From positions 142,313,319 to 142,377,318 of the forward strand of contig NC_051063.1 in assembly GCF_004664715.2 (NCBI RefSeq): a stretch of 64,000 nucleotides of DNA, in the 5' to 3' direction. Under the pieces are notes generated by a model. That model was not told the DNA's origin. It did no database searches and was given only the letters and a program-made list of their open reading frames with translations. This DNA is from Peromyscus leucopus. Lineage: Eukaryota > Chordata > Mammalia > Rodentia > Cricetidae. Of this stretch, positions 34,356 through 46,382 are shown in pieces. The translations under genes were made by a program, and so were the position numbers. The number at the start of each line of letters is the position of its first letter. Position 1 is the first letter of the stretch.

Positions 34356-35052
34356 TTCTCTTTTGAGAAATGGAGAGCCTGGTTTCTGTTTCAGACCTCA
34401 TTTCCTTAGAAGGCACTGAAAGCCGTTACCATCTGAAAATTTCAACTCTGAATGAGAAAGTAGAGTGGAATCGAAATATCCATTTAGTCTGAATCCCTTT
34501 ACAACTTGCACTAATTGGTAATTGTAGGTGGTCTTGGTAGACCGACTAATAATTGAACAGGAAAGAAGTCACAATTCCCTAAGTGAACCTGTTGGTCCCC
34601 ATGGTGTCACGGTAACAAGGTGCGCTGGCTTGTTCTGGCAATCTCCTAGATATACCTGCTGCTGAGGTGTAGAGGGAATGTGAGCTTTGCCCTTGGGGTG
34701 CTGTCTGTCACTAACACCGAATTCAGTCATGAGAAGCTGAAGGAAACTATGCCGGGCCCATCTTGAAGCATCTTTCTGATTCACAGCCAATTCACATTGT
34801 TCCATGAAGGATTTGCAATAAAAAGGAATATGTTGGGGAAATTAAAACATGAATTGGAGCTGTTAATTACACACACATTGCTTTAGAGCTGAAGTAAATA
34901 CTTCTATCTGCCCTTTGTTGCACATTTTGCATGCCTGCCTGTTCCTCTACTGCTGTTGCTCGGTCTGTTTCTCTCTAATCTACCGCCCCTAACACTTCCA
35001 CTACCCAATTCCAGGAGTTAACAGAAATGTAAAATGTAAATTGTGGCCTAGA

Positions 35053-35053
<1 letters not shown>
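34354..35053. other. Single-copy DNA, nothing recognised
   Basis: No exon or repeat. The segment 34795-34930 is AT-rich with 'gctgttaattacac' and reads like conserved noncoding sequence; not provable here. Confidence 0.45.

Positions 35054-35088
<35 letters not shown>
35054..35088. repeat. (CTG)n trinucleotide repeat, about 12 units
   Basis: A pure CTG/CAG tract of 35 bp. The minus-strand frame would read as polyglutamine, but the surrounding frame is short and has no domain, so I treat it as a noncoding triplet repeat. Confidence 0.97.
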
Positions 35089-35089
<1 letters not shown>

Positions 35090-36599
35090 GGAGGGAGATG
35101 GCAGGTTCCGGCAATAGCTGGGATGTGTGAGGGATCACCTTGCACATTCTTGGGTCTTGACACACTCTTCTTGTAACCATCACTTTGCTTGTGGGCTTCC
35201 TATCCGGGTTTTGTTCTTGGGCCAACCCTGTGCATTTCCCATGCTAATTTGCATGTGTTTTTCTTGGCACAGTGAGAACTCCTCTACACTTGAGACTTCC
35301 AAGCCAACTTACTCTCCATTGAAATTCCCTTCTTTCTCACTTCTCCATTAAGAAGCCCACAGGAAAACGCTGCCAACTTTTCCTTCCGGCAGGGAACACC
35401 CAAGCTACTGGTTGGTATCATCTTCCAAAATGTTAAGGTATAGCCGACCAGGATAACACAAACTCCATGAGCTTCCACTCTTGCATTCTGAGAGCTTTCA
35501 AAGGAGGGGTTTGACTATCCTGAACCCTAAGATAACTACCAAGGCAAAGAGGAAGGAAGAGAAGAATGCAGTTTTCACAGTTCATGGTGGAGGCCATCAA
35601 GATCATTGAAAGCTTGTGAGCTGGCAAGAAAGGTGGCATTCTAATGATGCCATCTTCTACTGGAAGAACCCGAATTTGACCCAGTAAGCGATCAGAATGA
35701 CTCAAAGAATATTTTTGTTCAAAGGCATTATTCACTTTAGACCTTTTTTGGAAGAAAGAAGAAAAATAAATAAAGATGCTATACGATGGTGTTGCCATCA
35801 CTTAACAGAAGGGAATAGGAAGAGGCCATTGCAGCAAAAGCTGCCCTGGTTCCACTGGGGGCAACAGAAATGTCTAAATGCAGAGGAGGAAAACCTTATT
35901 TTGGTAGCAGTTCTGAGGTGACACCGACAGGCTTCCGTGTCCCATTGATGTGATCTTTGAGAACCAGGCAAAGCAAATAGTGACTTCCTTAGTCAAAAGG
36001 GGGTAGGAGTCAGCTATATGTCCAAATGGGGTCAAGATGCTAAGCTACCCTTAGCTGCCATGAATCTGAGACCACGCAGCATCTTCCAAGATGAGATGCC
36101 AGTAGATAGTTGGAAACAGGAGCCTGGTTTAGCACAGTGGCTTCAGGGTTAGGGAGATGGGTGACTCTTGAAGCAATTAAGGTTACTGGGATCATGCACA
36201 AAGAGAGTATAAAAGAGAATGGAGAACAGGGCTCATCTAAACTAGCACTTAAGGAGCAGCTAGCAGGGGAGCCCACCGCTGGAAGAGATCTAGGTTTTAT
36301 TGCTGCTCTCGCATCCAGAGTGAATTTTATAGCTGGAAGGCAGGAGCACACGTGAGGTTTCAATCGGTTCTTGGCTGCACCCCGTGCATATGGTTTCGGG
36401 ATTTTGGAAAGGGACGAGAGATGACAAACACCACCAGGCAGAGTCAGTCCTGAGAGGTATTTCATATCTATCTCCTCTGGGAATTCTTCTGCCACGGTGA
36501 CCAGAGTTGACCCTGGCTACTCACAGGGGCAGAGCTTCACTGATAATTGACAGTATAGACTCTGCTCCTTTTGTTTCAGATTCTTTTCTGTGTTGATTT
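35089..36599. other. Single-copy DNA; holds the longest open frame of the window
   Basis: No transposon recognised. A minus-strand frame at 36040-36495 has 151 codons. It shows no recognisable domain or transmembrane pattern, and a plus-strand frame (36110-36355) overlaps it. An octamer ATTTGCAT lies at 35247-35254. Confidence 0.4.
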
Positions 36600-36768
36600 A
36601 CTTGTGAATGGGGGTACCTGTGCCACTGCGCATGCATAGAAGTCGGAAAACAACTTGTAAGACTTGGTCTCTCCTTCGGGAATTTGGGTCCTGGGACCAA
36701 ACTCAGGTGGCTAGACTTAGCTGCAAGTGCCTTTATCCTGACTGGGCCCTTTCACACAGGCCCAATGC
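36600..36768 (-). mobile_element. B4-type SINE, minus strand
   Basis: 'gggggtacctgtgccactgc', 'agtcggaaaacaacttgtaa', 'gggtcctgggaccaaactca', then 'gcaagtgcctttatcctgac' is the reverse complement of a B4-type SINE ending in its tRNA-like head. Confidence 0.75.
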
Positions 36769-39700
36769 TGCCATTCTGTAGAGCTTTCCACTCAAAAAGC
36801 CTGTAAACCTCAAGCATACTTTGGAAGCTAGTATCTAAAAGTTCCCATTTTCAATAGGAATGCTGCTTTTTTTAATTAAATAAACAAAATAAAACAGGGA
36901 AAATTTTTTCCAAATTCTTCATGTTATTCAGACCATGGGAATGTACTCAGTAATGAATTGAAGCAAAAGTGTTCTTAGCTTAAATCATAAACAGCATCAC
37001 ATTAGGTTTGTGTTTCATTCAATGAACATCCATGGCTAAGTTGTTTTATTTTTCCTTGCTGGTATATATTTCTACTTGTATTTATTTTTGTACTAGCTTA
37101 GGAATTCTAGAGACTATTTGCCATGGCTGATGAACATCGATACAAAAAGTCTTTACTTAGGCCTGTACGGAAGAGAACTATGCTGTATCTATAGTGCCCA
37201 CTTCTGTTCTCAAACTAATGCTTTATTTATTTAGCTGTTCATTCTAGGGACATGAAAAGCATGTCTTAAAAAGCCCCCAAATTAGCCTTGGGAACAGATG
37301 AATAAATATGAAAACAATTTATCCCTTTAACAGCCTAATAAAATATGTTTTCATTATGCTAACTGACCCTGATAAATTGAATGGCCATCAGCTAAATATA
37401 GCCATCATCTCTGAGAAGTACATCCAAATGTTTGCTCATTTTCTGATTCTCCAGTGCCTTGGCTGTATGAAGATCATTAGTTGTGACATCTATAATGTAA
37501 TACTTTTTGGCTGTTTTTTTTTAATGGCAAGATATCTTTTCACTTCAAAAGAGGAAGGCTTTGAAATCTTGTTTCAAGCCATTTTGAGTAAGACAACTTT
37601 TGATTCAAGCCTGTTTGATGTCTTCTTTTTCAATTCTTTGATAATCTTTCAATAGCCACTTGAATAGACTTTTCGTATTAAAGGGCTAAGAGAATCAGGT
37701 ATGTTTGCCACCCAGGAGGCAGCAAGTATAACTTGCCTCTGACATGTGGAAATTTTACTTGGGAAACTAGACTCCCATTGTCGATGGTGACAGCCACAGT
37801 TTTCTAATGATGCCCAGTGGAAGGTCTACAAAATGAGACCTCATTCTCTGCCCCCCACATGTGCTTGCAGGGGACTAATATTTTGAGAGCCCAAGAAAAA
37901 GAGGGACTTCCTTAACTACCTGATAACCCAGGTGCTTCAAAATGTCTCCAAAAGTAAGCACGTCACCGGGACTTTGACAAGTGGCTGGTAATCTAAGGAA
38001 GGCTGAGCTCTCTGAGATACAGACCAGGGTGGCCACACCAGTCAATCAAGCTGGTAGGCTTGAGAGACATCAAGGATATCAAAGGCCTATCGTCCTAGTT
38101 AGACGCTGTCTATGAATACCTCAGTGTGTTGTTTGATATGGACACTACCCAAAAGAACATTTCTAGCTGTTTCCAGTTCCTTCTTTGATACCCTGTGCCA
38201 TAGTTTTATCTTGTTCCTCTCCCCTATGGGGCATTGCTGTTCCAGTCCCTAAAACCAAGAACACGTGCTCTTGTTTGCACATCTGGCCTGGCCTGGGCAA
38301 GCCTGGCTCCAATTTAAAAGCCTACATGTTGGTCCGATTCCATTATTGGACAAGGAAATTCTGTTAACTGGTGGGCTCATTTGCATGTCATTACCCAGAA
38401 TGCATCTTCAGCTCACAGATGTTCCACAGACTTGGTGCAGAGGGAAGGTGAGGGAAAGGTGATGCTGTAGAAGCAAATAGGGAGGTTTGTATATATGATA
38501 CTTGAAATTCTTTTCCCTCTGTTTTTTATCAAGGCACAAAATGTCGTACAAACGTGTGAATTTTTGCTAAACTCTGAGGCACATTTTCCAGCTTATTTTC
38601 AAAGAATTCAAACAAATGGAAACCAGGAGAAAAAAAGAAAAGGAAAGGAAACATCAGGTAATGTTCTATTAGTTTATGATGATAAAAGAGAGAGAGAGAG
38701 ATCTACTTCCATTCTGTTTCCTGTGTTTGCCTCACAACTTCCTTTTCCTTGAGGTTCAAAACACTGCCCCCCCCCAGATGTTAAATTGATTTAGAAAAAA
38801 AATGTGGAGAATCTCAATTGGACTAAATTTTGATAAAAGCCAAAGTCTGTTTGAAAAGTTTGCAATTGGATAAGTGGCAGTCACACCATTCTGTCCTCAA
38901 ACCAGACCTCAGTTAGTCACAGTGTAAACTTCTCTGAGAAGGTTCCTGCTATTGTTTTCTGAAAAATACCTACAGGGTTCTGGGCAACAGCTGCGGAATG
39001 GGACTCCTTACACACACACCAAAGAAAACATGACAATTTAGAAGCCTCCCAGTTAGAAACCTCAGGGCTGGCTTTATTTACTTACGTTTTTACAAAAGAA
39101 AGGAATGCTTCATTCATAACAGAGAGACCAGAAAATAAAATAAAATAAAATCTATAATTGCTTTCGGGTCTGGAGCTAAAATGCAGGTGTTTTGAGGAGA
39201 ACATAAACATTTTTTTCCTAAATGAGGCGTTGAGGGCTGGGAGAAGGGCAGTAAAATTAGTGGAATTACTGCCTGATTTTAGCCAGATGATTGCTCCAGT
39301 TGGACATCAGCGAGTTTTCATTAGGGACTCTAATTTACAAGCCATTCAACACATTCCAGAGGAACACAACAACTCCCCCAGGTCCTAAAGAATGCCAGCT
39401 CTCCCCCTTTATGGTGGAGATTCAGAGCTGTGTGACTTTTAAGGGCCAGCAAGATCCAAGGGAGTCCAGCTCAAGCCTTGAGAGTGAAGGATGAACACAT
39501 TGTCTCCCGGAGTGAGATGGTCCTAGGAAATCAAATTCTGACACAACCTCACATGCACATGATCATTTGGCGCTTTACTAGCAGAAGTGGCAATCGGGAG
39601 ATGTCTGTGGGATGCATGGGAATGTTATTTGCCCTCATGTACCTGATATACTCACTTGGGCTTGGAATCTAGAGAGAAGTTCAACTTTGTCCTCTTCAAA

Positions 39701-39783
39701 GATTGCCATTTCTGTTTATACAAGCATATTTGCTAGAGATGTCCTGTTATCAATTACATCTCTGGTTAAAAACAGTATTTCCC
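36769..39783. other. Transposon-poor single-copy DNA with conserved-looking blocks
   Basis: About 3 kb without a recognised transposon. Blocks 36830-37030, 37260-37660 and 39150-39400 have even AT-rich composition with few short tandem repeats. An octamer ATTTGCAT lies at 38379-38386. Simple sequence is limited to a GA run (38687-38702) and a C9 run (38767-38775). Conservation is inferred from appearance and was not measured. Confidence 0.4.
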
Positions 39784-39951
39784 GCCGGGCGGTGGTGGCG
39801 CACGCCTTTAATCCCAGCACTCGGGAGGCAGAGCCAGGCGGATCGCTGTGAGTTCGAGGCCAGCCTGGGCTACCAAGTGAGCTCCAGGAAAGGCGCAAAA
39901 CTATGCAGAGAAACCCTGTCTCAAAAAAACCAAAAAAAAAAAAAAAAGGTA
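39784..39951 (+). mobile_element. B1 SINE, complete, with long perfect target duplication
   Basis: Starts 'gccgggcggtggtggcgcac', ends with an A-rich tail (ccaaaaaaaaaaaaaaaggta). The 18-bp sequence ttaaaaacagtatttccc occurs on both sides (39766-39783 and 39952-39969). Near-consensus body and an untouched duplication point to a recent insertion. Confidence 0.98.
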
Positions 39952-39969
39952 TTAAAAACAGTATTTCCC

Positions 39970-40844
39970 ATGTGCTATGTCCAGCCACTTAATAGAACAC
40001 ATTAGTATGTGGTATGTGGACACACAGCACAGATACAGAGTGTATCTTGTATTTCTGGTCATAATGTCAGATCGACACTTACATCAACAAGGGCAACGAA
40101 GTAAGAAATTGGGTGGAACTGGTTCAGGTTCAACTCATCTTGCTCCTAATGGAAAGGACGGTCTCAGTGGAACATGGAGGGCATTATACCCCAGACAGTG
40201 GAGCAGGCAGATGTAGAGCTGCTTAGACCCAGAAGGAGAAACCTTTAAGCAAGCTTGCTATGTTTAAATCATTAGAAGCATGTCTCAAGACACTCACTAG
40301 CAGAACTAACTGTAGGTAAGTATATAAATAACCTATAGCACACAATGACTACAACTGGGGGAAATAGCCTAAATCTTGCCTGATTATGGTCTACTTGATG
40401 AACCCACGTTAGAAGGAACTATGACAGTAAGAAAAATCAGCTTGACCCATTAATTAAATCAGAATTTATATGTCATAGCTTTTGGTTCCAAATGTGTCAA
40501 ACTTTTACCCCTCTGTCCTGTGATGGGTGGTGGTGTACAGATAAAGATTCTGACCAGGAGAAGATTAGCGCTTACCTTTGTTTGTATCTTGCTGCGTGGG
40601 TGTCTACACTGTTGTTAAAATTTAATTAAAGGTTGTTCTACACACCTACCAAATGATCCTTTGGTAATTGGCCAAAACCCACAAAGAATAGACAATTGAG
40701 AGCCTCAGGGATGACAAAACCTCAGGTACCAGGCTTTTTTTAAACACCATGCATAGCTCATTTTTAAAAGAAATTAAAATTTAACAAATATCTAGATAGG
40801 CTGTAAAAGATAGGGAGTTGTTTTCTGTGATTCATGACTGAGGA

Positions 40845-40846
<2 letters not shown>
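39970..40846. other. Single-copy DNA, nothing recognised
   Basis: No exon or repeat recognised. Confidence 0.5.

Positions 40847-40891
<45 letters not shown>
40847..40891. repeat. (GT)n microsatellite
   Basis: About 22 perfect GT units. Confidence 0.98.
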
Positions 40892-40893
<2 letters not shown>

Positions 40894-43800
40894 ATTGGGG
40901 TAGAAAAAGTTAAAAGTTTACCATTTCCTGGTTTACCTGGATCTCTACTAAAACCTAATAATTTCTTTTCCGATTAATTAGTATAAACTGCATATCTAAT
41001 GATTTTCTCAAGTTAATGGTATTTGCTACCTTTGGTAGATAAATGCCTCAAAGTTGCTTTCTAGAATTTTTTTTTAATTAAAGACATCGTTATTAAAAAA
41101 TACAAAAAGCACAATAAACTGACTTTTTACAGTGTGAGTTAGGGGTCAGATTCATCAAAAACAATAAGTGGCTCTTTACTAAGGAATTTAATTATTGACA
41201 TTTCTAGAAATATTTTTAAATTAATTACTAAAATGTTACCACTATAAGTCTGTTATCTCTTTCTGAAATTCCACTTAGCTTATGTCTAAATTCAAGATGA
41301 CCAAGACAATAATAAATCAAGAGTTTTATATAATGATGATTTTTTTCCTCGTAGCTTCAACAATTGCTCTTAAAAGATCTGTAATTTTATGTTTTGTCTT
41401 ATGTTTTAGTGTGTCAAAAACTGCCCAGGCAGTGATCTATCCCAATTTTGTACTTATTTGTTAGATCTGTCAGATTGTTGCTCTCGGAACATGTTTTTGT
41501 TTTCTATGACTGTTGCTCTTCCCAATGTGTTAAATGTGAAAACCCTTTGCATTAAAAGATTAAAATAAAGAACTCTAATAGCTATTAAACTGTGTCATTA
41601 AATGTATGAACCCCATGATTCTATGTTGAACTTATTGACTGTATTTTGCTATCATGAGTAACACTTATAACGTACTAGGGATATATAATACATATTTTAT
41701 ATTAATTTTGAGTTTGTATTTCTGATTCTTACCTTGGGCTAACAAAATTGGAATTTCTAAGTAAAATACATGCATTTGCTTAAGGCTTTTGATTGTATCA
41801 ACAAATTGCCCTCTAAAAAGGTAATGATAGTTAGTGGTCCACAAGGTCTAGGAAGAATGTTGGCCACCCAGGGTTTCGAAAAATCTTAAGAATTTGTAAG
41901 AAACTTAGAGATATTTCAGAAATATGTTGCTGACAGAATAGGCAAACAACTGGACTTGATCAGTAGTTGCTTACTGTTAACATAGTTTCTGATAGTCTCT
42001 GGTGTCCACTTATGTCACATTGTCCTTCCCACGTGAGGCTAATGAGAGCCTCATGAGCGACATACTGCCTTCGTCCTCATGCCGTAAGAGGTGAGCAGAC
42101 GGACCACCTGCTCAGTGTTATATATGAAACATGTCTCCAAGCTTGATCACAAACCATGATCTGTTTTACTTCAAAATTCAGGCCTTTAATTAGGCCTGGA
42201 TCTTGTACTGGATGTATTACGCAATCCCTAACACTCCTGCCAATCATTCTGCGGCACCTCCCCCTGGCTTTTCCACCAGCCAGCTCTTCACCCAGGCTGG
42301 AGGCCCAGTTCCTGAGAGTGTCAAAGGCAAATCTCCTCCCCTCTCCAGACTTGTGTTTTCACGCCTTTGGCATTTGCGCTTCAGCCGCAGCACAGGTTGG
42401 GTCTGTGGTCTGTTCGTACTTAAGAGAGCCCGCCGAGCACGTACAACCTCAAGAGAAACAAACACGTCGGAGAGCCTTCTGCCAACAGCACGGTCTGGCC
42501 TGCTGAAAGAAAAACACACCACCAGAGTCCAAGAATGTTTAGCCCTGACTTAAGATGGGAACTTTCCCTTCCTCTCCTGTTCTAGAAGTTGTTAGAACTG
42601 TGTTGTGGGTGTTACTAAACTGCCGTCCGACTGGACATGCCACCCGTTGGACTTCAAGTTCCTTGGGATTTGATGCTCAGATAAACCAAAAGCCTGGATG
42701 AGTTCTTGTTATTTCAGATGCCTTATCTCCTAATCTCCAGGAAGAGGCTTGTTGGGTGGGAATCTCCCCTGGGAAGATAGAAAGAGGCTGGTCTGACGCC
42801 TGCTCTGCCTGGGAAGAATGTTCATGTACCTCCTGTGTCAGAGCAAGAATCAGAATTACTCTCAACATCTTAGCGTACTGCTGAGCAAAGATACGTGGTA
42901 ACCGCAAGTGGGATTCATCCCTGTGTTATTAAAAATGGAATTCAAAACTATACCTCCACGAGGGAAAAAAAATTCACAGAGTTTAAATGCCGAAGGTAGG
43001 GGATGATTTTGGTTTAATAACCCAAAAGAGGATGGCTTCTGACAAGAGCTCAGGGAATGTACCTTACCCTAATGGAATCTAATTAATTTAATCATGTGAG
43101 TAACCATGTAGTTAAGAAAATAAACTGAGTAATCAATTGGAGAAGCGATTTGCTATTTAGAAGAAAGAGGTTGTAATACATGTGCCAATAGGTTTCAAAT
43201 GGCAGATTCCATGGCTTGCTGGGTAGGAAATGCATGCCATGGCTTCACTCCAGCCTTTTCAGTTATAAAACAGAAAAAAGGATTCCTTGTCTCCCAAACT
43301 TATTGAAAGCAACCATCCCCTTATTGTAGTTTGTACTGTCAAGATTTTTAGTCATAAAGGAATTGTATCTTTTCTGAGGGTGCTTTAAGCGACACAGTTA
43401 ACTTTTGAGCATGACCAACAAATCTCTTCAGAAACACTGTAGTGTTCAGGAGTAGATCTTCCACTGAGCCTCGGGATTTGTCAGTTCCAATTCCTTCAAC
43501 TTTAGAATTGTGTAGAGACAGAAGGTGGGCTATCTGATTTCCCAACTCCCTCCTAATTATTATAAAACATTAAGATTCAGCATGAATGAACCATGTCGTT
43601 GTTCAGGGGGCTAAGCCTAGTATAGATTCATTCATTTCTGCTTCTGACTGCACAGGGATGGGGCCATGACGTGCTAACCATTTCATGGCAATTGTTCAAA
43701 GATTCCGGGAGCAGATGGTTCTTCGGTCATTCTTGGAGCACTGCAAAATTCTAAAGCCCCCCACAGGAGTCAGATGGCATGCTCCAGAACTTTCCCAGTT

Positions 43801-44099
43801 GTTAAGATTTGCACAATCTGACAGAAACAGAATTTTCTTATTTTTCTGCTTTCCAGATAGCCAAGTACAGCTGCTACCTTCCCCAGCACATAAAACAGAT
43901 TCACACTAGTTCAGTTAGTGACTTCCTGTTCAGTTAATTTGACTCCATTCAAACCTTCAGTCATTTTCACTTATCTTAATTCATCTTTAAATGTGTCATT
44001 GGCCATATTCACTGTATACAGTATTTCGCAAAAGGATGCTTTTCACTGTGTGTGAAGGGGTGGGTGCTCAGCCTGTGTGGTATAGCTGCCTGTGGAGGG
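40892..44099. other. AT-rich single-copy DNA, transposon-poor
   Basis: About 3.2 kb with no recognised rodent transposon. 40900-41800 is very AT-rich. 42230-42480 is a locally GC- and CpG-richer patch. 43070-43140 contains 'ctaattaatttaatcatg' and 'gagtaatcaattgg', homeodomain-like words. Overlapping frames at 42156-42553 on both strands have no domain. Confidence 0.4.
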
Positions 44100-44500
44100 C
44101 CAGAAGTCAACCACAGATACCATTATTCAGAGGCCAGCCCCTTTGTTGCACAAGGATATCTTCCCACAAATATATATCGTGCTTAGACCACATTCCTTCC
44201 CACACCTTTCTGCCCTCTTTGCACCCCTCCCTGACTCCCATTTGTCCCTTCTGTCCCCTAGACAGCTTTAATTCTGCATTCCTGTGGCACACGCATGCAC
44301 GGTTTTATATCTGTATAAAAAAATTAAGAACCACCAATGAAAGAAAATAGATAATATTTATCTTTGACTAGCTTAATTCACTTGATATTATTGTCTTTAG
44401 CTGTGCCCATTTCCCTGCAAATGGCAATAGTTGTGTTCTTATGGCTGAAAAAAAAAATCTGTTGTGTACATACACCACATTTTCTTTGTAGTCCACACCA
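44100..44500 (-). mobile_element. Old L1 fragment (ORF2 end/3' region), minus strand
   Basis: 'aagaaaatagataatattta', 'cttaattcacttgatatta', 'ccctgcaaatggcaatag', 'cttatggctg' and 'tacatacaccacattttctt' are the reverse complement of the familiar L1 region that reads 'gtggtatatacac...cagccataaa...'. Diverged and truncated. Confidence 0.72.
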
Positions 44501-44512
44501 GCTTCCTGTGTT

Positions 44513-44800
44513 AGTTAGCTTCCACCCTAAGCACACACCTGAGATTACCAGTTAACAAAGAGGAAGATGTGTGTTGACTTACACTTTCAGAAGTTCCTGT
44601 CAACAATGGGCCTAAAGAGGCAGGCCAGGAGAGTGAAGGAGAGCCAAAGTATTTACCTCTTGACTTGAAAGGCAAAGAGAAGAAGAGGAAGAGACTAGAT
44701 TCCCAGAATCCCTCCTGAGGCCACAAGCCTGGTGATCTGAAGACTTGTCAGGAACAGACTCTTTAGTTTTCCACTTGGCATGAGCACCACACTACAGATC
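44513..44800. mobile_element. Rodent interspersed repeat, family not named
   Basis: Starts 'gttagttagcttccacc' with 'acacctgagattaccagtta' and 'gttgacttacactttcagaa', then 'gaggccacaagcctggtgat'. This follows a common rodent repeat ('gctgtgataaaatacctgag...' type), interrupted and diverged. It directly follows the old L1 fragment. Confidence 0.5.
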
Positions 44801-45278
44801 ATTGAGAGATACTAGGGATAGAAACTATAACCTTCCCTTTCCTGTTGCCCCCTTTATCCACTCCCAATTGTTCACTGGTCTCGAAGTTCTTTTGCATTCA
44901 TTCTTTCTCTCTTCCTTTTGTGTCCACTCTCTGCCTATTCAGTCACAAGTAATTTTCTCTCAGCTGTAATGTGTGTAAGAGAATACACTGTACCCCTCAT
45001 GTTATTACTCAGAATCTTCAAACCATTTCTCCCAAGCTGAAATTCCTAATTCTGGGGCCCATGGATACCTGTGATCTAAGGCAATCCAAGTATCCATATT
45101 TGAAAATATTTCTTCCCCTTGAGCCAAACAAATCTCCCAGTTTTCTGCTGAACGTGCTGTGTAGAGTTCTAAAACTTCCCTCACAGTGGACATCTCAGCC
45201 AACACACCATTGTCCCTTTCTAGGCTATGCTGATGGGTTTGCTGGACCTCCAAGCTGAGACTCAAAGTTGATGACATA
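44801..45278. other. Single-copy or undiagnosed old repeat DNA
   Basis: 44810-44960 is C/T-rich and could be the continuation of the old minus-strand L1 3'UTR. The rest shows nothing recognisable. Confidence 0.4.
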
Positions 45279-45490
45279 GGCTGAGGATGTGGCTTAGTTG
45301 GCAGAATGCTCACCCCGCAAGACAAAGCTCTGGACTTCATATGCAGCATCACATAAAACTAGACAGGGTGGTGCACATGTGTAATCCAAGCACTAGAGAG
45401 GTAGAGGCAGGAGAATCAGAAGTTCAGAGTCATCCTTGGCTGTTTACGGATTTCACAGCCTGGAATACATATCTCAAGAAAAAGAAAGTT
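45279..45490 (+). mobile_element. ID_B1/B4-type composite SINE
   Basis: ID-like head ('ggctgaggatgtggcttagt', 'gcagaatgctcaccccgcaa', 'gctctggacttcatatgcag') joined to a B1-like body ('agacagggtggtgcacatg', 'gtagaggcaggagaatcaga', 'gttcagagtcatccttggct') and an A-rich end. Confidence 0.83.
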
Positions 45491-45599
45491 TATTTCTGAA
45501 GCCCACCATTAAGCAGCATACCCTCAGTAAAGGTCAAATGTGAGACTAGATAGCAGCTATGAAGGGGGATGGATGCATGCAGGATTTTCATTTTTTCTT

Positions 45600-45800
45600 T
45601 TTTAAAATTAGCACACTAAGTTTCATTGTGGTATCTTTCCAACAAGCTTTGTTTTTGTTTATTCTCCACAGACTTTCTTCTTCATTGCCTTGTATGTGGC
45701 CCTTTACCTTTCCACCCCTCATGGAAATGGAATCAGAATAGATGTCCATTAACAGATGAATGGATGTGGAAAATGAACACATATGCACACAAAAATGGAA
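45600..45800. mobile_element. Possible old L1 fragments in opposite orientations
   Basis: 45610-45720 ('agtttcattgtggtatcttt', 'ccctttacctttccacccct') looks like minus-strand L1 3' sequence. 45741-45790 ('gatgtccattaacagatga', 'atggatgtgg') matches the plus-strand L1 ORF2 end, as also seen in the big L1 near 17.9 kb. Short and diverged. Confidence 0.42.
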
Positions 45801-46307
45801 CTGTTTTCAGCTGTGAGGGCCTTCCCTTAAGAAAATTCAGTTTGGAAGCAACAGGAAGGAGAGGAAATGGAGGAAAGAAAAAGAGATGGAAAACCCAGAA
45901 GAACTTGAGATGACGGCAACTCTGCGGGTTGTTGATTTCACATTGATTGAACCACCTTCCTCTTTATTCACTAACCCGGAGGTTCATGTGCCCACACTCA
46001 TTAGATGGTACTGTAAGCATCAGGGGTCTTATGGGTAACTAGGCATTGATGGATAGGCATTCCTTCAACAAACTGAAAGCCAACTGCATCTGGGAAAATA
46101 CCTGATTCATTTGTGGTATTAGAATGAAATTGTTGATAACTCTTTCAGACCTTGTTAGGACTAAGGGTGTTAGAACTTCATGTAGATAAGATGGAAGCAA
46201 ATGAACTCCTGTTCCCATGTGTACCTCTTTTGATGCTGATCTCAGTACTTACCTCCCTCAAGGAACATTCTAAACTGTTGTTGGCTCTCAGAGGGCTCCT
46301 TTGTTCA
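45801..46307. other. Single-copy DNA, nothing recognised
   Basis: No exon or repeat recognised. Confidence 0.5.
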
Positions 46308-46382
46308 TCAGCAGGGGAAGGAGTAGAACCCAGGGCCTCATATGTGAGGCAAGCTCTCTACCTCGAGCCTCCAGCCAGCGCT
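46308..46382 (-). mobile_element. ID SINE fragment, minus strand
   Basis: 'gtagaacccagggcctcata' and 'gaggcaagctctctacctcg' are the reverse complement of the ID/tRNA-Ala-like core ('...gagcgcttgcctag...aaggccctgggttc...'). Confidence 0.8.

Noticed and set aside
39716..39988. 90-codon minus-strand frame ('GFFETGFLCIVLRLSWSSL')
   Set aside because: Reverse translation of the B1 at 39784-39951, not a gene.
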